A stretch of DNA of 64,000 nt from Trichostrongylus colubriformis (taxonomy: Eukaryota > Nematoda > Chromadorea > Rhabditida > Trichostrongylidae). The notes below the pieces were generated by a model. It made no database searches. It worked only from the letters and a program-made list of their open reading frames with translations, and was not told the DNA's origin. The DNA lies in contig OZ022261.1 of assembly GCA_963978905.1 (NCBI GenBank), positions 11,099,992 through 11,163,991 of the forward strand. The letters run 5' to 3'. Of this stretch, positions 1 to 11,700 are shown in pieces (position 1 is the stretch's first letter; every line of letters begins with the position of its first letter). The translations under genes and the position numbers were made by a program.

Positions 1-90
1 ATACGGCGACTAGTGGATTCCAAGTACAGGAAGACGCTCAACTTTCTGGAAAAGGACGCCAGCAACGCAGGAGATAAGAATGAAAAGTAG
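1..90 (+). CDS. C-terminal end of an unidentified gene (partial)
   Basis: Frame 1 is open from the first base to a TAG at 88-90 and gives 29 lysine-rich residues ending in DKNEK. The start lies outside the window. A canonical AATAAA polyadenylation signal at 229-234, about 140 bp after the stop, supports this being the last exon of a real gene. I do not recognise the family; the fragment is too short and too charged for assignment. The stop is followed by low-complexity DNA with no further coding signal. Confidence 0.45.
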   Translation: MRRLVDSKYRKTLNFLEKDASNAGDKNEK

Positions 91-228
91 TAGAACCGCA
101 GCGGAACAGACAATCCTTTTATTTCGTTCTTGTGGAATATATCAATTGTTGATGCTGTGTTTTGGGTTTGTATGGAAAAGAGAAAGAAAAAAATAAGTAT
201 CAAAGGTTAGAACACTGCGAGGATATAA

Positions 229-234
229 AATAAA
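229..234 (+). terminator. Polyadenylation signal AATAAA
   Basis: An exact AATAAA hexamer about 140 bp downstream of the stop codon of the truncated gene at the left edge. Position and orientation fit its 3' end formation. Confidence 0.4.
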
Positions 235-1009
235 ATTAATTTCATAAGAGGGTGTGATATTATTGTTGTTGAGTTTGTATGAATTTATTGAAAAATGTGA
301 TTGGGTTCGAAGAAGAGAGAAAAACAAGGATAATATGGCATATTAAAAGGGTTTTTAGATGAGTTTTGTCCGAAATGATGAAAAAAAAAGTATTCTTGAT
401 GAAGTATTATCGGAAACAGAAAGATTTTTGTCAAATATTAGGATTGTGCCGTTCTGTCTTTATGTGATAATATCGTAGATGTAGTGGTAAGGTTTAATAC
501 AGTGGGTGATAATGAGTGAAAGCGTTTGTGGGGAGTCTTAAATTGAGGGTTTTGATTTTTTTTTGTTGGACACTTGTGATCGCGCTGTGAAGGGCACCCA
601 TGGTACGTGGATTTGTTTGTTTTGGTTATACTGAAGTGGATTTTAGTGGACTATGTTAGAGATCGCGCAATGGGGGCATATAGGTGTTGGTATGATGTTA
701 ATCCTAAAAGGCGGTGTTCTTAATTAGGATTATGTGCGGTGTGGGAGGAGCGAATTTTCGTGGGGATCATTCAGTTGTCTACCTAAGTGGCTGAAGAAAT
801 GTGTGAGTTTTTTTTTTCATTGCTTTTTTTGTTCACGTTATCGAGAAGAGAGAAAAAATTTGTTGTTTTTTAAGTGCAAGATCGCAAAATCGGGAAGGAT
901 TTCTTCCGGCCCCTTGATGGCTTTTGCTGCCAAGAGGTCGTTTCAGGACTCAACCAATACGGCGCCCGTAGCTCCCAATGTCGCGGCCATGCGAATACTC
1001 TGTCCTAAT
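235..1009. other. Intergenic DNA, no gene seen
   Basis: AT-rich sequence between the end of the left-edge gene and an old repeat. The longest frame here (734-1039, +) is rich in C, R, F and S, shows no family motif and runs into the repeat, so I read it as chance. Confidence 0.3.
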
Positions 1010-1330
1010 GGCGTGCGTGTGTCGCAAGTGTTCTGCTGATGAATGTAAGATCAGGTCACCCATGAATGGGTTTACTTCACGAGACGATTGATTTATTATC
1101 AATTTCGAGATCGTGGCTACGTAGCTGGTCTACTTATGTCAGAGAAAAGGACCGAAGAATAAAGACTGATATTTGCGAAGTTAAATATGTAGTAAAATTA
1201 GATATTTGTTACTTTAGAGGTTAAGTTAGGGCATCTTCCATTAAATACAATTTCTAACTGAAAGCAGATATGATCTATGATGAAGGTGGAAGCTAGGTAC
1301 TGTAACATTCCATATTACAAAGTAGTAGTG
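1010..1330. repeat. Old interspersed repeat R1, copy 1
   Basis: Alignable with 8738-8919 continued at 17903-18010. Shared blocks include the CAAGTGTT, GAGACKATTGATTTA and TTCCATTAAATACAATT stretches. It is diverged and its ends are unclear. Its value is that it shows what the second copy looked like before a foldback element landed in it. Confidence 0.5.
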
Positions 1331-1544
1331 TCACAATTGTTAATTTCGTCTTTTCTATAGCGAATTACCTTCCACACAAAAACTGGTGAGCTGACCTCCT
1401 GAAACATGGTCGGAACGTTTGAACACCACTCTAATGGCATACACCTCGAGTTTAAAGCAGGGATGAGTTTTCTCAATGCTCTTGCTTGACCCATGCTGTT
1501 AATTTCATATCATCAAACAACTGCCGCTTGATTTTTCCTATTTC

Positions 1545-1690
1545 CATAATTAATATATTATAATTATATTAATTCCATTATATTATATTATTATATTCCA
1601 TTACATTATATTATTATATTCCATAATTAATATATTATAATTAATAATATATTATTTCCATAATTAGTATATTTCCATAATTGTTCATAT
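1545..1690. repeat. AT-rich TTCCATAATTAATATATTA simple repeat
   Basis: Degenerate tandem copies of a TTCCATwATTAATATATTAT-like unit, almost purely A/T. No coding potential. Confidence 0.6.
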
Positions 1691-1758
1691 GAAATCTAAA
1701 TAAAGGCCAAGTTCTCTCGTCGTAGAACCTCGGAATTGTTCGTTATTCTTGTATTATA

Positions 1759-1973
1759 TTGCTTCTGCCACGAGGTTTTTAGGTGGAATCTTTATTCGGC
1801 CAACGTTTCGATCTTTCGTCGTTTTCAAAGGCCTAAACAGCCTCCAGCATTTCTGACATCGTGTCAGAACCACCCGCAAAAACCCAGAAGCCTGGAAGTT
1901 TGACTCACCTTGAATCCACCGCAAAGAATAATTCGAATAAAGATTCCACCTAAAAACCTCGTGGCAGAAGCAA
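1759..1973. repeat. Inverted-repeat element with ~40-bp perfect arms
   Basis: The left arm (about 1759-1798) is the exact reverse complement of the right arm (about 1934-1973). The outer ends read TTGCTTCTGCCACGAGG. The roughly 135-bp interior is not palindromic. Size and structure are those of a MITE or a snapback insertion. The frames on both strands (1754-2026, 2002-2193) read through it and are not genes. Confidence 0.7.
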
Positions 1974-2587
1974 TCTGAGTAAAGGATTTGTTGAGGCTTG
2001 AATGTATGACGAGTTGTTCCGTCCAAAGGTAATCTGCTGTTGTGGGTGGCTTGAAGCTCTGCCAGTTAGCCGTTGCAGTGGGGATTTTCCTATAATGAGA
2101 GAGAGAAAAGATGTTGCGTCTCGTATGCAGTCACCTCGCAAGAAAGCACTTTATCGATTCTCCCGCTTCAATGTGACCATTGATCTCGTTTAACCTAGTC
2201 GTGCACTTATAATCGAGTGAGTAATGTAGCGCTGTAATATAACCAATGTCAACTTATTATTTGTAAAACTTTCTTCTTTGCGTTTGTTTCGATTCCTTAG
2301 AAAAATGTATTTGTTTGAACCTTTGCAGCCGTTATCATTCATTTTCGTTCTCTCGTTCCAACTCTTTTATTAGTTATTATTGATTTTTGAAGGGGGTTTG
2401 TTCATCTGTTATTCACGGTTGCCACGACAAACCTGAAAATTCGGTTGTTCTAAATAAGACCTGATGGGCTTGTTCCAGAATACACTTCCGACTGTTGTTC
2501 TAACCGTTTTAGATTTTCTCTTAACGCATCGCTTCACTAGCGAATACAACGCACACTTTTCCGATTCCGTTTCTAACAACATTGATT

Positions 2588-3005
2588 GGCACTATTCAAC
2601 TATCACTACCCCAGATACCCTCCCCAAGTACCGCTGGTTGGTCAAAAAAATAATTTTCGCTGAAACTTCGCCCAGAAGGTTGTTTGGGGTGCTGATCACG
2701 AATACGACATCCAGTTTTGACGTTTGCGCCAATTTGGTGCAATTGCACCATGTCGGCGCAACAACTTGTTTTCGTCAATATGAGGCAATTGCACCAATTC
2801 GACGCAAACGTCAAAAACGGGTGTCATATTCGTGATCAGCATCCCAAATAACCCCCTGGGCAAGGTTTCAGCGATTTTGGTGAAAACGATTTGTTGCACC
2901 AACATGGTGCAATTGCACCACACCCAGATAATTCCCCTGATCAAAGTTTCATCGGAAATTATTTTTTGACCAACTCGCGGTATCTGGGGTTAGTTGAATA
3001 GTGCC
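2588..3005. repeat. MITE, 418 bp, with GGCACTATTCAACTA terminal inverted repeats
   Basis: The left end GGCACTATTCAACTA and the right end TAGTTGAATAGTGCC are inverted, followed inwards by CCCCAGATACC and its complement. The interior is also roughly palindromic and twice carries the 16-bp perfect palindrome TGGTGCAATTGCACCA (2735-2750 and 2905-2920). The overlapping frames on both strands are by-products of the symmetry. Confidence 0.75.
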
Positions 3006-3529
3006 CACTGGTTTTCTAAAACCTCCTTTGGATCACCTTGATCTGCTGCAGAAATTTCACCTCTGAAACTGGAGATTTTGGGGTGAAAGATAAAACTGCA
3101 AAAGTACCTATATCCTCGTGGTGTGCGCAGTGCGCACCACTTCCAGTCGAGGTTCCACAGGTCCTTGCCAGTATCTGATCCCGTGCAAAGCCATCTCATG
3201 CACAAATGAGCGAAATATGATTCGAAACAAGTCTACGAATTCCGCATTCAACTCAGGCAAATTTTGTAAAGGCATTTCATGCTTATTTTAGTGTATTTTA
3301 TTCGACAGAAGTATAAGGATTGTCTCGCTCTATAGACTAATCGAAGACTCGATATTTTGAGGGGATCTGATCGGCGGTAGAACGCCACAGTATCTACCGT
3401 TTTGCCCTCGCGTAGTTCATACAAAAACCTGCATGAGCAAGGATCCCTCCCCAACAGTTTTGTAGAGCAGTATACTCGGAAAGAAGGATAGACTTCTTTG
3501 GTTCCCTGTCGTCTTTCCACACTCACATC

Positions 3530-3995
3530 TTTTGACTTTCAGAACGCACAGTCAATGGTGCCCTTCCTCTACTTCCCGATATCACTTACTATTCAACCAC
3601 AGAATCGGATACCGCCTCGATGAGTTACTCCTCCACGTGCCCATTTTTTCCACCTCCTTTTCTACCAAACATCCGCGTAAAGCTCGCCCCTCTACCAGAA
3701 CAGCAGTGACACTGTGAGCAGAGATCAGGGCACAGCGTGGGGTCAAGAAGATTGTTCGCATCAGACTCCCCCACCTTCCCATTGAATTCTGCCTTTACGA
3801 CCCTCGGGATGCTGAATTTGGGTACTTCATGGGTTGTGTCTGGTGTTGTTGATATATTATATGTAGTTGGGAAAACAAAAGTAGACTGCTATGGTTTCTT
3901 GTCTTCTTTCCCTTCGGCTTCTAAAACGCACAATCAATGGTGTTCTCCTCACTTTACTATACAAATTTCCTTTCAACTATGGAATCGCATACCCA
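3530..3995. repeat. Diverged direct duplication
   Basis: The block at 3530-3610 (GCACAGTCAATGGTG then TATTCAACCACAGAATCG) recurs diverged at 3925-3992 (GCACAATCAATGGTG then TTTCAACTATGGAATCG), about 390 bp apart in the same orientation. It ends at an 18-bp poly-C run near 3996. No function seen. Confidence 0.4.
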
Positions 3996-4438
3996 CCCCC
4001 CCCCCCCCCCCCCAGCACAACTGCTGGTCTCCTTGCTCCCTTCCTCTATCCCTTTTCCTCCCAGCCACCTCCATGAATCGAGGCCAAAGCACGTAATCAT
4101 TTATGCATGATGGACAAGCGCCCCAAACTGAGCACAATCCCCGTACAAAACAACCTAAAAACGACACATATCGGGAATCTTTAAAAACACCGGGAGAGAG
4201 CTCTGGCCTACGGTGCTCGCTTGTTGTTTGGCAATTGCACACCACGCCTTGCTATGACGTTGAATGTGAATTCATTGGATATTTCCTATGATAAACGATT
4301 TTCTTTTCATGCCCCTTTGCGTCTTCTCTCTTTCATTGTTCCACTTGTTTGGTCCTGTCTGATGATACATTTGTTCAACATCGTCATGAACGAAATCATA
4401 GTCGAATTCTCTGCTCACAGTCCTCAGGCAACTTGGCC

Positions 4439-4874
4439 CTTAAAGGAATCGTCCACGGAAAATGAGTTTTTGTGTTACCCATATATTTATGTTGTACTTG
4501 CCTAATGTTGGCCTCATGCAAAATTTCACGCGAAAAAATGTGAATCTGGCTGAGATACAGCACCGCAAAGTGCGGTCCCAGTGGACGGGGCCTCCGTGTA
4601 AAAGCCTCGTACCGCGCCCGCCGTGGTCTGAGACGCATTGTAGGAGCAGAAGGTTACGTAAACAGTTCCACTCTCCGTTCCCAACGGCGGCGGAAGACGG
4701 GACGAGCCTTTTACACGGAGGCCCCGCCCAGTGGGACCGCACTTTGTGGTGCTGTATCTCAGCCAGATTCACATTTTTTCGCGTGAAATTTTGCATGAGG
4801 CCAACATTAGGCAAACACAACATAAATATATGGGTAACACAAAAACTCATTTTCCGTGGACGATTCCTTTAAAG
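4439..4874. repeat. MITE family A (TTAAAGGAATCGTCCACG ends), copy 1
   Basis: A near-perfect 436-bp foldback. It begins CTTAAAGGAATCGTCCACG and ends CGTGGACGATTCCTTTAAAG. Because both arms match, the two strands give almost identical 136-residue frames (4462-4872 + and 4440-4850 -), which are not genes. Other copies are at 6189, 26588 and 35619. Confidence 0.8.
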
Positions 4875-4999
4875 CGTGCGCGCGCTAGGATCGCAATAGC
4901 ATCCCAATGGCGCGTCTTTCAACGCGAGTTTCGCTACAAATTATTTCTTCTGGGGTCAAACGTGCGCTTTCAGAGAATAGTTTTTTAACTACGCTCCTT

Positions 5000-5407
5000 T
5001 ACAGAACCGAGAGGGTAAGGAGAAAGTAGGAACTGGGCATCCATGTTTGCTGAAAACAAACACCTTACTTTGGAAGAGATGTGTAGCGAAACTCGCACTG
5101 AAAAAGCGCGGCATGAAGGCTTGTCACGATCGCGCAGCACGGCTTGCCGTTCTGCAGTTTATCAGCCGGACGAGTTGCTGGCAAGGACAGGACAACGTTC
5201 GCGGCCGGCCGATTTAGCTTGTCTGCCCGTCTGCACTCTATCTCCGGCTGCTGACGCAGAGAGACGCGGCAGAGAAAGGAGTTTTTGGGTTCCTCTTCTC
5301 CGGTTTTTTCGTCATCATATTTTGTTCTTTCTCTACTGTTACAAATCTGTGCACCCCCAATTTCATATTCCACAATCTGCCAAGTTTACCCCTCCCGGTG
5401 TCTTTGA
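5000..5407. repeat. Interspersed repeat family D (AAAGACACCGGGAGGGGTAA end), copy 1
   Basis: Starts at GAGAGGGTAAGGAGAA and ends GTTTACCCCTCCCGGTGTCTTTGA. Diagnostic interior words are ACTCGCACTGAAAAAGCGCGGC and CACAATCTGCC. The 153-aa frame 5043-5504 lies inside and is not conserved between copies. Copies recur at 24836 (inverted), 31985, 32920 and 41144. Confidence 0.6.
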
Positions 5408-5720
5408 TTCATGCTGTACCCTGACAAAGATAGTGAATGGAAGTAGGAAAACGATAGAGTACGGCCCCGTATTTTTGCAAAATCTGCGCTTTGTTGTGGA
5501 TTAATTCGTCGCGAACCGGCGCATCTGCACAAATGAAGGGAGGTATTGCATAAGTTGAGCACACATTTGTTCCGTGTCTGAATCAGAGCAGCGTCATCTT
5601 TACCCCTTCGCTTCAGTAAGTCAGACTGACTTTTAACGAAGATAAACTTCGAGTCACATGAGACATTTTATATGATCTCTGTTTCCAAACAAGCTATTAA
5701 TACAAACTTCCATGTTATTT

Positions 5721-5728
5721 TATTGCAG
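5721..5728 (+). promoter_or_regulatory. Probable trans-splice (or splice) acceptor before the transporter start
   Basis: TATTGCAG, preceded by a T-rich stretch, ends at 5728. The first in-frame ATG of the transporter follows at 5759, leaving a 30-nt leader. This is the usual layout of a spliced-leader acceptor in nematodes; an upstream non-coding exon is the alternative. Confidence 0.5.
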
Positions 5729-5758
5729 CAGTGGCTCTTCAGCATCACGTCTCGAACT

Positions 5759-8700
5759 ATGGTCCGGGCGCAGGTGATCCGTTTAGTGGTATTGAGCGTC
5801 ATTCTATCCCTTTCCTCCATATTTCAGGTAGGTTTTGTATTTTTAAGAGCGACTTAAACTCTTGAAGGGTAGATGTGAGTATTCTGTATCCTAAGGGCCT
5901 TGAAACACTACACACAGTCTGACTCTACCTCAGACTACCTTCGCGGTCACTGCCCTTTCCTAGCTCACTATGGGTATGGAACTGATTTGAAAGTAACGTT
6001 TCCGTCCAGGAAATTCGCATGCTGTCAACCTTATATAACACTGGTTGAGCATTTACATCGAAGGGGAACCCGTTAAAGATCTCCCCAGCTGCTTTGATAT
6101 CCTGGTTGACGTTCAGGGTTGGAAACTTTTTAATTTTAGCCTCGCTCGGCTAAGAAAGTCTGGAGTTGTCTCACATCACACACCAGGCTTAAAGGGATCG
6201 TCCACGAAAAAAAAGGTTATGTTACCCATATATTCATGTTGCACTTGCCTAATATGGGCCGCATGTAAATTTTTACGCGAGAAAATGTGAATCCGGTCAA
6301 GATACCGCGCCACAAAATTTTGGTCGGGTGGGCGGAGCTTGTGCCCACCTCGTCGTCCGCCGCGGTCGAAGACCCATTGTAGGAACAGAAAGTTACTTGA
6401 ACAGTCCCACTCTCCGTTTCCAACCGCGGCAGACGACGAGACGGGGCTTTTATTCAGAGGCCCTCTCACCCGGCCAAGAATTTGGGGAGCTGTATCTCAG
6501 CTCAACTCTCACTTTTTCGCGTGAAACTTTGCATGCGGCTTTCACTAGGCAAATATTAGGTTGTTCCGAAAGTCTTGTAGTATTTTTTCGATCATCACTT
6601 TTTATTTTTTTTTTGTCCAACAAATAACAATTAGGCAACAACGTATTGACCATTGTTATCGGCAACCCTCTGCCACTTTACAGGAAAATCTCCGTTGATT
6701 CCCTTCTCCCAAAACTCTGGGTTCTGAGAGTCGAAGAAGTCAGCGATCGCCTTCGCAAGCAAGTCATAATCAACGAATTTTCTCTTGGCCAGGAAGGATT
6801 CGAGAGGATGGGTAAGGTGATAGCCAGAAGGGGCAATGTCTGGAGAGTATGGCGGGGGGGCAGCACATCCCAGCCGAGCTCCTATAACTTGGCCTGGGTA
6901 CTTTTCGCGAAATGGGAGCGGGCGTCGTCATTAAGAAGGGTGACCGCGGACCTTTTCCGGCACTTTTCTCGAACAGCGACGGCGAGCTGCTGGAGCTGGT
7001 GGGTGCATACGGCAGCGGTGACTGTCTCGCCTTGTACAGCACCTCGTGGAGAAGCTTTCCTTTCGCGTCCCAGAACCAGCACAGTCTCAAGCGTGGTTTG
7101 TCCTTCATGTCAATCTCGCCGCTGCTGAAGCTGATGAACCAGCGGCGCACGGTCACGTAGCTCACACATCCCTTGCCCAATGCAGCGCTGATGGAGTGGC
7201 AAGCTTCCGTCGTTTTGGTGCCGCAAGACCGCTCATAGTACATAGATGACACCGCGAGTTGGGTGGGTATCGACAACGGGCATTGTAGCTCTCTCCACGG
7301 GATCTGGTGGGTCAATATATATTTTCTCAGAAAGCTTAGGGAACGGTCTACCATATTCCTGAACCGCCTGGACCTGCCTCGAAGTGAACAAGAGTTACTG
7401 TTTTTTTTTTTTTGGAAAAATACTACAAAACTTTTGGAACAACCTAATACAACATAAATATAAGGGTAGCAAAAAAACTAATTTTTTCGTGGACGACTTC
7501 TTTAAAGACAAGTAGGTACAACGGGATGTAAAGCCGTTTTTTTAAAAGAAAAAGTTTGAAATTTCAAACAAGGCGCTTCCTATCGTTGTAGGGGAATGTA
7601 AGACAACTAAATCATCCAGCAGCATTTTTTGAGATTTGTCGTATTGCTTTTCAATATTTATATTGTTTTTGTTGCCAGTATCTCGATTACTGAACTAAAA
7701 GTTCTTACAGATGGGCTATGCTAATGCTTACCCAAATACAGCAGTAAATAGTTTCCGCGTGTATCTAAATGAATCGGAGCATGGTCCTTTCACTGGAAGC
7801 TCATTTACGTGGATATGGTGAGAAATGGTCAATGTAACAAATTATCTACCTTCTGTATAAACTTGCAATGAATTTCACATCGGCAATTTATTGAAGAATT
7901 ACAGGTCGGCCATTTTGAACATCTACTTCATTGGTTTCATTAGCGGAAGTGTCATAGCTGTCCCATTGGCTGATCACATCGGTAGAAAATGTGAGTATAT
8001 AAAATCACATCGTTACAAAGGATGGATCATCTTAAAGTGCTCGCGATAACCAGATACCGCAAAATATAAAGACAGTAATAGGGTTATTGTAGGTGAGGGG
8101 AACTCCTAAAGTGGGTCACGCAAATGAAAACTAGAGGTCTGAAAGACTATATGTGGCGAAATTTCCGATGAAAAAGAGTGCCTCTGGGCTTCATTAGAGC
8201 CGTTCCTCAACAGCTTCCACCTGTTTTATCCCAGCCTGCCCATTTTGTTGGCCTGATCCGTCCTTTTTAAGAATAAAGGCGGGAAATGGGTCTTACCTCT
8301 TTGGTTTTGACCGTTTTATTCCGTTTTCCTTCATTGTCGTACTGCTAAGCAGGTCGATCTTCATAATTAATCATCCTTCCATATTCGGCCCGAATTACCC
8401 CTATCAATGCCTTTGGGTGATTTAGTAGAATTGAAGTTGAAGGCACATTCAGCGTCCCCAGTCTTTCCATCTGGAACCACAGATGACCTCTTCTGACTGC
8501 GTTTTCATTCCCACGTTCACTTGTGATAACAGTGTCGCCTAGGAATGCATGAAAGAGGTTTGGGGATGGAGCGGTATTCGATTCATGGTAGTGAGGTGCA
8601 AGAAGCGATTGCGCCTCTGATCACTGTTCGGCCTCCGTCGAAGGAAATGCACGCCCCGGTCAATTGAGCTTTCTCTACCTTTGGCTTCGTTTGACTGTAA

Positions 8701-11700
8701 TTAGGCCTGGCTCAGAAAACCAAAAGAATAACGGGTGCGTGGCAAGTGTTCCGGTAACTGGTGTGGGGTCAGATTACTCATGAGTGGATTTGCTATACGA
8801 GACTATTGATTTACTACTGATATTAAGATCTAAACTACATAGCCGGTCTGTTTTTGGTAGAAGGTCAAATAGTAAAGATAGATACTCGTGAAGTCAAATA
8901 CGTAATATAGTTGGATGTATTGGGTTGGAGAATAAGTCCCCACGGTTTTTTTAACCCCGTTTTTCACATTGTTCCCTTCATCTTTCGACAAAGCTTATAC
9001 ATGTTTTCGATGGAGCTTTTTCTGCTCTACAAAATGTTACTATCTGTTTTTCGATTACTTCAATTGCCTGATATTTATGAGGTTTGGAAATGAAATAAGC
9101 TGAAGGCAAAAATTGGCACTCTCGACACCTCATCTTCCTAGTCTACCATCGAGATCGAAAAATGCATGTGCATATGTTTTCGATAGAGCTTTTTCAGCGC
9201 TACAGAATGGTACTACTTTTTATTCAAATCGCTCAACTTTTTGCTGTTTTTAAGACTCACAAACGCAGTACTCGCAAAAGTGTGCACTTTGGCTATCTTC
9301 TTTTTCTCGCCTACCATCGAGATCGAAGAGAATGTGCATCTACACATTCGATAGAGCCTTACTTGCTCTACAAGACGATACCTTTCTTCGTTGTATCCAC
9401 TCATATTTTACATGTAGGAATAAGTTTCTACCTGTTTTTCAATTCGAAATTGCATAATGAAAATGAATTTTTTGGCAAAATCTTTTGTATCATTCGATAG
9501 AGCTCTTTCCGCTCTACAAGACGGTATTTATAGTTTTGTTCAAATTGATTTTTGCTATTTTTTAGATCATTCAAAAGGAGTGCCAAGTCGACGAAATCGA
9601 GCATTTTTGTGTCGATCAGGCTCGATTTCGTCGACTTGGCACTCCTTTCAAATGATCTAGGAAATAAAAAAAAATTAAATTGAATAAAACTGTGAACAAC
9701 ATCTTGTAGAGCGAAAAGAGCTCTATCGCATAGTACAAAATATTATGCCAAACAAATTCATTTTCATTAAGCAATTTTGAGTTGAAAAAAAAATGTGGAA
9801 ACTTATCCCTACATGCTAAAATATGAGAGTGTACAAAAGAATAGTGGTATCATCTTGTAGAGCAAAAAAAGCTCTATCGAATGCTTATATGCAGATCCTT
9901 TCCAATCTCGATGGTAGGCGAGCAAGAGAAGATACCTAAAGTGCGCACTTTTGCGAGTACTGCATTTGTGAGTCTTAAAAACGCAAATGTTGAGCGATTT
10001 GAATAAAAAGTAGTAAGATTCTGTAGAGCTGAAAAAGCTCTATCGAAAACATATACACATGCATTTTTTGATCTCGATGGTAGACTAGGAAGATGAGGTG
10101 TCGAGAGTGCCAATTTTTGCCTTCAGCTTACTTTATTTCTATCGCAACTTTCGTTGCATCGACCACCGAGAATTGTTCTTTAAACTTTGACCCGACGCCT
10201 TGCCAGAGGGTATGGCGGGCGACCCTTTTGGCAAGGCACTTTCCCGCCGGCGACCTTTGGACCTTTCGCCCCTGAGGGGGGGGGGGGGTATAAAAAGGAT
10301 CCGGCGTTCAATAGTTTAATTGTTCTAGCCAATTGTTCGACTGTCGCCTCACATTATTGTTGTTGCTGTATTGTATTCTTTCGTTCTGATAAAGTATTCT
10401 TACTGCTGCTGCACACGAACAAGGAGAGAAGAAGAAGGACAGACTGGTACTCTCAGTATCACAAGAAACCCGCGTGGCAATCTATTCATTGGTGCATCGG
10501 TCAAACAACAAAGGAAGGAGGTACGATTCGATTTTGTACCGAACGCATAAGGCATAAGATTTCATAGGCATTTTTCTCCGTGTGTCAAACGCATCGTATT
10601 GAACGCATAACGCATAAGTTTTCTTACGCATAAGTTTTTCTGATTCAAAATACGCATAAGTTTTCTGATTTAAATCGAACGCATACGTAGTGAAAAAAAA
10701 TGTCCAACGACTCGACACCCATGGTTCTTAGGTCACAGAAGGGGTTACTTACGCGATATTGTAATAATTTAAACGAAATAATCGCAAACTGCGAAAAAGA
10801 CCCAACGCTATCAACCCCTTCGACAAGCTCGCCCTCCGACACCTTTGAACGCATTACTTCATTTGTTTATGAGCTTCAAGCGACGGCACGGCTACTTAGC
10901 GGGCACATGACAACTTTCGCGACCACTGTAGACTCGCTTTCGGATTCGCTTACCCCAGAGCAACGGAAACAAGCCGAGGAATACATGGAGAAAACGCATT
11001 CCGCTATAGACCGCGCAGATCGGTTAGCCATAAAATTAGAAGCAAGGCGCATAAGTATACAGGAGACGTCGCATAATAGTAGACCTCCCACACAAAGAAC
11101 GCAGGGGCAAGGGGTAGGGCAGCATGAAGTCAACGCCCCAAGACTCCCCACCATTCCCATACCCACGTTCGGCGGAAAGATATGGGAATTCGACAACTTC
11201 TGGACCCTCTTTCGGGAAAATGTCGACAATCAGAATTCGCTCACCAACCTACAGAAATTCAATTATCTGCTCACAGCGCTTCAAGGAGAAGCTCGTGAGC
11301 TGGTCAGGCGATACCCAGTCACAGAAGATAACTATAGCCTGGCCATTGATCTTCTGAAGAGGAAATACGGCAATAACGCGGATCTGGTGAGGGTCCTACA
11401 GAGGCGCTTAGACGACGCAAGATCGGACAACCACTCGACTCAGGGGCAAAGGAAGCTGCTGGAGTCTCTCATGCCATTGGTAATGCAGCTTCGCAGACTA
11501 GGGGTGAACCTAGATGGTTCATATAACACTCAAAAGGTGTTGGGCAAGTTTTCTGCTAGAATTCAACGCAAAGTTCTGGAGGACATAACGATCAGGGACA
11601 TATCAGAAGATGCATGGAAGATGCAAGATCTCATGGATGCTCTAGACGCATACACAATGACTCAGGAACGCATCGACAGCATGATGGACAGTGAGGCAAA

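Larger units (their letters stand above)
6189..7506. repeat. MITE family A, copy 2, split by a mariner
   Basis: The left arm begins CTTAAAGGGATCGTCCACG at about 6189 and the right arm ends GTGGACGACTTCTTTAAAG at about 7506. A 892-bp mariner sits at a TA in the right arm: AGGCAAA-TA before it and TA-CAACATAA after it, matching the uninterrupted sequence of the other copies. Lies in intron 1 of the sugar transporter. Confidence 0.8.

Noticed and set aside
3991..4013. Poly-C runs (also near 23830, 24985, 29310, 29570, 36240, 41320)
   Set aside because: Simple homopolymers scattered in intergenic and intron DNA; no consistent context.
4440..4872. Matching 136-aa ORFs on both strands
   Set aside because: They are mirror products of a palindromic MITE; no motif, and other copies break the frame.
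10187..10567. 126-aa ORF across the 5' LTR
   Set aside because: Lies in the LTR and leader and is repeated as a different length at 17444-17758; no motif.
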